15,000 bases of DNA from the NCBI GenBank assembly GCA_905221605.1, contig CAJNDS010000089.1, positions 135,001-150,000 of the forward strand, read 5' to 3'. The first letter of the stretch is position 1, and every line of letters begins with the position of its first letter. Of this stretch, positions 1-6,700 are shown one piece after another. Both the position numbers and the translations under genes were made by a program. The stretch comes from Symbiodinium natans. Taxonomy: Eukaryota; Sar; Dinophyceae; Suessiales; Symbiodiniaceae. The notes beneath the pieces are model-generated. The model was given only the letters and a program-made list of their open reading frames with translations, ran no database searches and had not been told where the DNA came from.

Positions 1-352
1 TTTTGGACACGCAGTAGATGGAGGAGTGCAGAGTGGTTGGGAGCAGGCAGGGGTTGCGTCCTGTGAAGAACGGGAAGAAGATCTGTAGAATGGATGTATG
101 GGGGTGGTGGGACAGACATGGAGACAGACGCAGTCAAAGTTGTTTTGTGGGGATCTCTCACAAGCTCTGTTGCAATTGCCAAGGCCGCGTGCGATCTGGA
201 GGCGGCTCCACACGCCTCGCTTCGGGGCGCTTCGCTACGCCCGCCTCTTGTGTTGGCGCAGGTCCCCATGGGACCCCAAACATTCATTATAGAAGGATAG
301 AGGGCTTTTAAGTTCTGTCTCTGCTGGCCCTGCCTCAGAGTCTCCACTGCAG
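1..352. other. Left edge: no firm exon
   Basis: Open frames at 18-311 and 94-300 lack good borders. A perfect 6-bp stem (GGTCCC-CAT-GGGACC, 261-275) and a CGCTTCGGGGCGCTTCGC-type direct repeat near 218-236 are present. The stretch is probably intron or upstream DNA of gene A. Confidence 0.4.
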
Positions 353-487
353 GTTGCTCCAGACTATGCCAACGTGAAGGCTCGCGAGGCCAGCCTTCGC
401 GCGGTCTCTGACATCGAGCAGCAGGAAGCTCGTGCAGCTTCAGCGGCCGGAGCCGCCTTGCGGGAGCTGCGCAAGACTTCGGCGGAG
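353..487 (+). CDS. Gene A, exon encoding the start of repeat unit 1
   Basis: The acceptor is ctccactgcag|GTT at 351/352 and the exon is open for 45 codons (VAPDYANVKAREAS... to ...LRKTSAE). It ends GAG|GCAACA, a GC donor of the kind dinoflagellates use. It begins and ends in phase 0. Its NVKAREAS...TSAE segment aligns with NVSSEVVTA...TPAE, which sits inside the large exon just before repeat unit 2. That match independently supports this exon and its junction to VINKANRW at 639. Upstream of 353 I could not place a convincing exon. Confidence 0.6.
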
Positions 488-2162
488 GCAACAAGATGCC
501 ATACAGATACACACACACACAGCTACTGCGACTTGCTTTGCCGAGTTGCTATATACCATATAGCTTTTGATACATGTGGACGTATGATACAAGAGTTAAG
601 TTGATCGAAATTGGTCGTACAAGCATGGTTTTGTGCAGGCAGTCATCAACAAGGCCAACCGCTGGCGGACTGTCCACGACTTGCTAGCAGGCTCCAAACC
701 GAAGAATGCAAAGTCCTTGGAGGAGACACTGGAGGCCAAGACCAAGAAACTGGAGCAATTCACTAAAAGCTACAACGTGTCCCAGAAGGGCGCAGTGGAC
801 TTCAATGTCACGCGCGCAGCTGAACTCTTTGAGGCGGTCAGCAAGGCTCTGGCTATGGTAGAGCAGAGTGTGGAAGCGCACAGGCACGATGCCAAAGCAT
901 CAGTAAAGGCTGCCCAGCAGGATGCACTTGGCCAGGTGCAGAAGCTTGAAGGACAAGCCAGGGCTGCTGTGAGGGCCTGGAGGTCGGATGGCAGGCGTGC
1001 CGTCAGAGCGCAAAGGGAAGCCAACATGCCGGAGCAACTCTACGAGAGCCACGATGACCTCATGCGAGATGCAGTTGGGGACGCAGAGGGCCAGGCTCAG
1101 AATGTGGCCGAGAGGCTGGACGACAGCATCAACGAGTACTATGAGCACTTGGCGGACGAACTTGGGGACCTTTCCATCGACGCACGCAGCACGGCGTTGA
1201 GGCACAGTGCTGAGATGGCCCAGGACCGTTTGCAAGAGCTTGCCAGAGGTCTTGGGGCGCAGGCGGCGCTGAGGGAGGCTCAGGTCGGAGCAGCAGAGAA
1301 GTCCTGGAAAGAGTCACATGCTCCGCAGTTGCTCGCCGCGCTGCCGCAATCTACCAACGTTTCCTCCGAGGTCGTGACGGCGCAGGCACAGGAGCAACGA
1401 GCTGCTGATGGCTTCCAAAGCAAGCTGAAGTCTTTGAAAGAAACACCTGCTGAGCACATTCTCAGCAAGGCAAGTGACTGGCAGACACTTCAGGAGCTTG
1501 CTGCAGCTTCAAGACCGCATGGGGCAGATTCCTGGGAGAAGGCCCTTGAGTCCAACACTAAGAAGCTCGAGAAGTTCAACAACGAATCTCACAAGAGCGT
1601 CTTGGACTTCAATGCGTCGCGCGCCGCAGAGCTTGCCGATGCTGTGAAGAAGGCCTCGCCTCAAGTGAAGCATGATTTGGAGGAGCAAAAGCACAACATG
1701 AAGGCCGCCATGAAGGATGCACGTCACCGAGCCCATCAACGCGTAAAGACGCTCGAGGCCGAAGCCAAGACAGCGGCAAAGTCTTGGAAGTTTCATGGCA
1801 GGCGGGCGGTGAAGGCCCAGCGAGAAGCTCGCGTGCCGGAGCATGTCTACGAGCAGCATGAAGACCGCGTGCAAGATGCCGTCGGGGACGCAGAGGAGAA
1901 GGCTGAGGACGCGGCCGAGAGACTGGAGGAGAAACTCAGCCGCCACTTCGAGAAGTTGGAGGACGAACTTGGGGACCTTTCCATCGACGCCCACAGCAAG
2001 GAGTTGAGGCACAGTGCCGAGAAGGCCCAAGACCGTTTGCAAGAGCTTGCCAGAGGCCTTGGGGCGCAGGCGGCGCTGAGGGAGGCTCAGGCGGCCGCCC
2101 GTTTCGGAGCAGCAGAGAAGTCCTGGAAAGAGTCGCACGCTCCGCAGCTGTTGCTTGGATGA
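353..2162 (+). CDS. Gene A model: tandem-duplicated coiled-coil protein (5' end not found)
   Basis: The model joins exon 353-487 to exon 639-2162 across a GC-AG intron (488-638) with phase 0 on both sides, giving about 552 residues. The product is rich in Ala, Glu, Lys, Arg and Gln with hardly any Pro or Cys, and has long heptad-like stretches, so a rod-shaped coiled coil is inferred. It contains two copies of one unit. Copy 1 starts in exon 353-487 and runs to about 1368; copy 2 runs from about 1358 to 2159. Both carry GRRAV(R/K)AQREA, then PE..YE.H(D/E)D, DAVGDAE, AERL, DELGDLSIDA and AQDRLQELARGLGAQAALRE. I recognise no named family. A structural, cytoskeletal or flagellar role is only a guess from composition. 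No start codon or targeting signal was found, so the 5' end is open. The TGA at 2160-2162 may be the true stop, or the exon may be spliced just before it and continue into gene B. Confidence 0.6.
639..2162 (+). CDS. Gene A, large exon with most of unit 1 and all of unit 2
   Basis: The exon follows ttttgtgcag at 629-638 and is open for 507 codons in one frame, by far the longest sense frame in the window. The reading starts AVINKANRW and ends HAPQLLLG before TGA. The unit 2 counterpart ILSKASDW lies 816 nt further on; near the end of the unit the offset is 807 nt, so about three codons were lost between the copies. The nucleotide match is near-perfect over 1158-1345 versus 1965-2148 but much weaker at the start of the unit. 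The whole second unit has no intron, while unit 1 is cut by one. Hydrophobic segments are absent and no catalytic motif is visible. Confidence 0.75.
   Translation, partial: AVINKANRWRTVHDLLAGSKPKNAKSLEETLEAKTKKLEQFTKSYNVSQKGAVDFNVTRAAELFEAVSKALAMVEQSVEAHRHDAKASVKAAQQDALGQVQKLEGQARAAVRAWRSDGRRAVRAQREANMPEQLYESHDDLMRDAVGDAEGQAQNVAERLDDSINEYYEHLADELGDLSIDARSTALRHSAEMAQDRLQELARGLGAQAALREAQVGAAEKSWKESHAPQLLAALPQSTNVSSEVVTAQAQEQRAADGFQSKLKSLKETPAEHILSKASDWQTLQELAAASRPHGADSWEKALESNTKKLEKFNNESHKSVLDFNASRAAELADAVKKASPQVKHDLEEQKHNMKAAMKDARHRAHQRVKTLEAEAKTAAKSWKFHGRRAVKAQREARVPEHVYEQHEDRVQDAVGDAEEKAEDAAERLEEKLSRHFEKLEDELGDLSIDAHSKELRHSAEKAQDRLQELARGLGAQAALREAQAAARFGAAEKSWKESHAPQLLLG
642..2148 (+). repeat. 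In-frame tandem duplication (unit of about 807-816 bp, two copies)
   Basis: Positions 642-1345 correspond to 1458-2148. The run gaacttggggacctttccat plus six more bases is identical at 1158-1183 and 1965-1990. The stretch from gaccgtttgcaagagcttgc onward is nearly identical. Divergence falls toward the 3' end of each unit, which suggests either partial gene conversion or stronger constraint there. The duplication is in frame and keeps the heptad register. Confidence 0.85.
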
Positions 2163-2229
2163 ATCAGGTAGTGAAATGCCCATGTTCGTTAATAACTGGT
2201 CTGCTGACTTGCCCATACTGTCGCCAAAG

Positions 2230-2249
2230 GTTGGACGCGACAGCTGCAG
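2230..2249 (+). CDS. Possible micro-exon between gene A and gene B
   Basis: A strong-looking donor CAG|GTAATC at 2250 is preceded by tcgccaaag|GTTGGACGCG. Read in phase 0 it gives VGRDSC plus two bases, which would fit the 1-base phase of the exon at 3662. Read in phase 1 it gives WTRQLQ. If real, the open frame of gene A would have to be spliced just before its TGA. An ATG at 2182 in the phase-0 frame (MFVNNWSADLP...) is another possible start. The evidence is weak. Confidence 0.2.
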
Positions 2250-2340
2250 GTAATCATCTTCGAGGAAGCCGTTTTTTGGGATTCTCAGCCGTCTGTGATT
2301 AGCAGCAAGAGCTTTCAGTGACACAGATTCTCGAGCACGG

Positions 2341-2451
2341 ATGATGGGCAGACATGGAGCCTGTGTGTCCACCGTGGCCTTCACCGCAGTGCTGGCATTC
2401 GTGCAGCGCCGCCGTCCGGTCAAGGCCTTGCAGAACGGGAAGCGCAGTCCA
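2341..2451 (+). CDS. Possible first exon with signal-peptide-like N-terminus
   Basis: The frame from ATG 2341 reads MMGRHGACVSTVAFTAVLAF and then a basic stretch (VQRRRPVKALQNGKR) before a possible donor CCA|GTAGGT, 37 codons in phase 0. A short basic start, a hydrophobic core and a following Arg/Lys-rich region resemble a dinoflagellate plastid-targeting leader, where a Phe often follows the cleavage site. The opposite strand is also open here, within a 403-codon frame, so the coding strand is not settled. No matching second exon was identified. Confidence 0.22.
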
Positions 2452-3661
2452 GTAGGTCCAGTAGGCTGCTCTCTAGGATTCTCTAGGTTTGAATCGTCCA
2501 AGTGGCAAAGGGATTGTGTCGCTAGCCCAGCGGCAATGAACGCAACTGCTGTATACTGCTGTAACGCGATGATAAGCAGTCTGCCATGAGGTACATGCAC
2601 CTCCTCTTCTGGGCTGATGCTCGTGTGCATTTTCCAACCCTGTCGCCTGTGGGGTAAGTTGGCTCGTGCCAAGCAGCAGATCACTGCAGGCAAGTAGCGC
2701 AACGTGGGAGGATGTGCCAACTTGCCTCACAGTCAGCCCTGCTGGGCTGATGCCGCATGCAGAGTTTGAACAGGGGCGGCATACTTAGACGACATGGTGT
2801 CGCGTTGAAGATCGTGGGCTTGATCATTACTGTACTGCCACTGAGTAGACTGCAGTCACTGGGCCATGTGTGTTGCAAGATGTTGCAAGCCACCAACCGG
2901 ATACTATGTTTGATTTTGCTGACTCGGCAAGAATCGTTTACTTCACGGAGTCGCCGCGCACAGAAAACACCTCCCAGACGATGCCCCGCGCTCGTTGGCC
3001 ATGATGTGTTTCTCTTTCCATCTTGGTGTGCTTCCTGCATCTTCCTGCTAAGTCAGGGTAGCGGAGGTGTGCGCTTTGACTCCGTGACTCTTGGCGCGGA
3101 TCCATCGATAGGATTTTGGCACGGAGTGGGGGAGTCGAACAGACGATGGACCCGATGAAATCAGATTCCACAAAGGATTCAGCGTTTTGGCGGTCCATGC
3201 AGCCTTGCTGCCACAAGCTCGGACCCATTTGTGTGCGGGCGCTAGGCCCGTGCTAGGCGCCGACACCAGGGAGGCTGCAAAAAGGCTTGGGGACGCATGG
3301 CCCGTCGATGCCAGAGGCTTAAAATGTTCATACATTGCTAACTTCAGCCCCCATCCTCGCAAGCAACGTTGTTTGTAAAAGCCCTTGTCCACACTTCCAG
3401 CCCCTTCAACTTCAGGGGTTTCAGAACAGTTGAGGGCCCCCGAATTCTTAAAGCACAAGCTTCGTTGTCTCTATCTTTTGTTCTCTCTTGCAGGCTCTTC
3501 CGGGGGGGGGGGGGGCGGGGATTGATCTGTTCGGAAGGGAACGAGTCTAGGCACCTATCCGAAGGATCAGCGAAGGATCGAAGGATCTTGTAAAGTTCCG
3601 CGGGATACATCGAAAAGTTCCAGGGTGCACAGAGTCGAAAATTCGCATTGTCATGTTGCAG
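2452..3661. other. Stretch without a convincing gene
   Basis: Several open frames of 60-130 codons exist on both strands, but none combines good splice borders with protein-like composition. The region holds a 14-G run at 3502-3515 and three close copies of cgaaggatc at about 3560-3587. If gene A and gene B are one gene, this is mostly one long intron ending ttgcag at 3661. Confidence 0.45.
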
Positions 3662-3762
3662 CTGTGGCCAGGCCATGTCCCAGTCTTTGACGGACCTGCG
3701 GCTGGCCGTGGATGGCTTGGTCAAACCAGCCTCAGTGGAGGCGCTGCGTCCACTGAAGTCTG
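3662..3762 (+). CDS. Gene B exon (LTDLRLAVDGLV)
   Basis: Bounded by catgttgcag| and |GTAAGC, the best donor in this part of the window. Read after one base, the frame is CGQAMSQSLTDLRLAVDG... to ...EALRPLKS, 33 codons with one base left over. The other two frames lack this helical pattern. The intron after it carries a dispersed repeat. Confidence 0.6.
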
Positions 3763-6700
3763 GTAAGCCTACATGGTGGTTTACGAAAATCGGGGACCCT
3801 TAAAAAGACCCCGAAATACTAGGATCTTTAAACAAAATAAGGCCTCAAGAAGGTACCCCTAATATCATGTGCCAGTGCTGTGGAGACACTGTCGCCTCAT
3901 GGAAGGACCTGAGCGCCAAAGTCGCTGAGATCCAGCAAGCCCTGGTCAGCCAGGAGCATGCTAGCATGCACAACTCATCTTTCGTTCTGCGTATACTTTC
4001 GAGTTTTTCTCTGGTGCACAAACGACTGCCTGGCTCCAGGAGAAGCGGGGCGATCAGCGGGACGTTTCCCTTGAGGCTGCCTTCGAGGTCAGCCGGCACA
4101 GCTTTCGATGCCTCAATTAGTTGGCCTTTGTGGGGGACAGCCTTCATGCTGGCTGAAATCATAGGCACAGGTGCCTGCCAGGTGCCAACTTCACCAGCTG
4201 CGTGCTTTTTTTGCTTGGGTTTTGCAGGAAACGATCAAGACCGTCAAGGACGGGGATCCGATCCCTCAGCGCAGTAGAACCACATGTCTGGAGAGATCTA
4301 CTGATCGAACGCGGAAATTTGAGGTTGCTTATGGCAATTTCCTGTGGCAGTTTCTGCCCAGGAGAGCTTTGATGGCTATAGCCAGAGTTCGGTCGAGCGG
4401 CACGAGGTGGCCGAGATCATTCAGAAGAGATGCGCACAGCTGCAAGCCCTTGAACAAAATCCTCCAAACACGTGTGCCTACGCAGGGCCTCAGCAGCGCG
4501 CTCAGCGACCTTCGTGCTCAGATGGAGGCTCTGCTGTTCCTTCGTGGGTTTCACTCTGACGAAGTTGTGCACAGTACGGGAACGCAAGTCTCCAAGGGCA
4601 GGCAAGAGCTACAATGCGTATACGTGGGGGCATGACTCATCTCATCTCTGCATGCATACTGTATGCAGGCAGTCAGTGCCGAGTCTGCGAATGGCTCAGT
4701 CTTTCTTCTACACACGGAGACAACAAGCCCGCAAGTTGCCAGGGCCAAGACACGCTAAGGCCAAGGACTGCTTGGCCCAGCTACTATCCTACTTGATTCC
4801 TACTTGTACTCTATCCGGCTAAGGTGGCCAGGCAGCAGAGCCAGCAGGAACTTGCGCAGGTCCCTGGCTGAGCCAGGGCCACTTCAAACGACAAGGATTT
4901 GCCCACATGGCTGTATGGTCGTGGGCCTGTTGAGTGCATCTTTCTTGCGATGGATAGCCGACGACATGCGAAAACAGCCTTTCAGGTTGGTTGTGTGGTT
5001 GTGTGGTTGCGCGTGCTTGCGTACTGTATGATGTGAACAGCCCGAAAGCACTTGCCGGCTTTCGTGGCTCTGGCTGTACGTATTGAGAACAGTTCTTGAT
5101 GCAGAGGCAGCGATCTTGATTTAGAGAGAGTTTGAAGTTTGAGAGGATGACCAGCTGCTTGCACATGTCCTTGGTGTGTCTCAGGCACAGTCATCGGTTG
5201 TTCGAGATGCTTGCGAGCAAGCTGGAAGCCAAAGGGGCTCTCCAGACGGACTGCAAATCAATGCCATCCCCGGCCATCTCGTGCTGTCAAGCCACAGTCC
5301 ACATGCGAGGTGACCACCTCGACCTTGGATGCATTGAGCTCCATGCAGAGGAGACTTGAGGCCTGCGAGCATGTTCTGGATGTGTTTCGGTTTTGACATA
5401 CTCAGTGCCTACTGTTTTAACTTCCATCCTGGGCACCATTCTGGTCGCCTGACCCGACTGCTTGTCTGAGCAAGAAGCCTGAACTCTGCACGTCGGCATG
5501 CATCTGCTGTCCAGGACTCGGACGGCGGGTTGCAGTCCTTGCAGAGCAATGCCAGATACCAAAGGTTGTGCAACTTGCGGGCAGTTGAGCCGCCTGGGCA
5601 GGACAAGCCCCACAAATCAATACGTAGCCAGCTCTTCAGCTCCCCAAAGATATCGAGTCTCCAACATCGCCACAGCTCACCACATGTGGGAGAGAGCCCT
5701 TCTGGTGGCATCTCACGGCCGTGGATTGCAAAGCCTTGCAGAACATCGCAGAACCGCATGCCAGAGCACCTGTGAGACACTCATGGTGAGAATTCTTCAA
5801 TCTGGTTTGAGAGACTCAGGTCTTGTCGCAGAGCCGTCAGTTGGAGCAGCTCGAAAAGCAGGCAGGCTATCTCTTCGATTGCTGTAGCTAACGTTTACAT
5901 TCCAGCCTCCTGTGCCACACACTCGTGAGCGAGAGTGTGGGTGCCACACCATCTCTGAAGGTACTTGCGCAACAGCAAGCCTCGCAGGCCGTGACACTGT
6001 GACGATTTTAGCGAAGCCGCTTGAATGGACTTGCAACGAGCCAGACACACGGAACGCCAAATACAAGGTCAGCTCCTTATCCTGCAACGATGGGTCGAAA
6101 CATGCATTTGGGGCCGTCCGCATTTCCAGGAAAACATCAGTGCCTACCAGATCTCGTGAGTTTTGAGCCATGATGCGCAGCGTCCGGTTTTTATGTTTTG
6201 ATGTGCGGTCTAACCGCTGACGCGTTGTTTTCTCCAGGAGCTCCGCACAGGGCTGATGTGTGTCAAATCTTGCGGACTGATGTGAGTTGAAGCTGCGCCG
6301 TATAGGGGGGAAACGAAGGACCCATTCGTGGAGCGTTTCGGCTTCTGCGGCCAGAAAGCAGGGTCTGTCCAGCGATCGTATGGCGCGCTTGATGCAGCTT
6401 TTCACGACATTACTTGGACATGGACAATCGCACTTTCGTACAGCTACCTAGAACGACTGCCCTCAGTGAATCTCCAGCTTGATACTGCATCGTTTCGTGT
6501 TTGACCGTGTTAAAGCATGAGCACCGGTAACTAGTTGAAACGTGTGGGAGACATTGCTCCTTCCTTCATAATATCAGACACAATCCTCATTGAGGACTTG
6601 AGGATGTCCAAACCCCACCTGCACCTTCAGCATGGGATACCAGTTACTAGCTTTATAAACGTGGGGATCTTGATCAGAAGACTTTCATTGAACACGAATC

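Noticed and set aside
2480-2500. ggtttgaatcg resembling a tRNA B-box
   Set aside because: No A-box at a proper distance and no cloverleaf.
3090-3150. gagtcgaac / gttcgactc resembling a tRNA or tmRNA T-loop
   Set aside because: The flanking bases do not form a T-stem or acceptor stem, and no D-arm or anticodon arm is present.
5906-6166. Alternative exon with 87 open codons and several cysteines, ending at a GTGAGT donor
   Set aside because: It can be spliced to 6238 in phase, but it conflicts with the coiled-coil chain. Its downstream frame (KAGSVQRSYG...) is less convincing. Kept as the main rival model.
5797-6405. 202-codon minus-strand open frame
   Set aside because: No motif or clear splice partner; it overlaps several plus-strand exons and is probably a chance frame.
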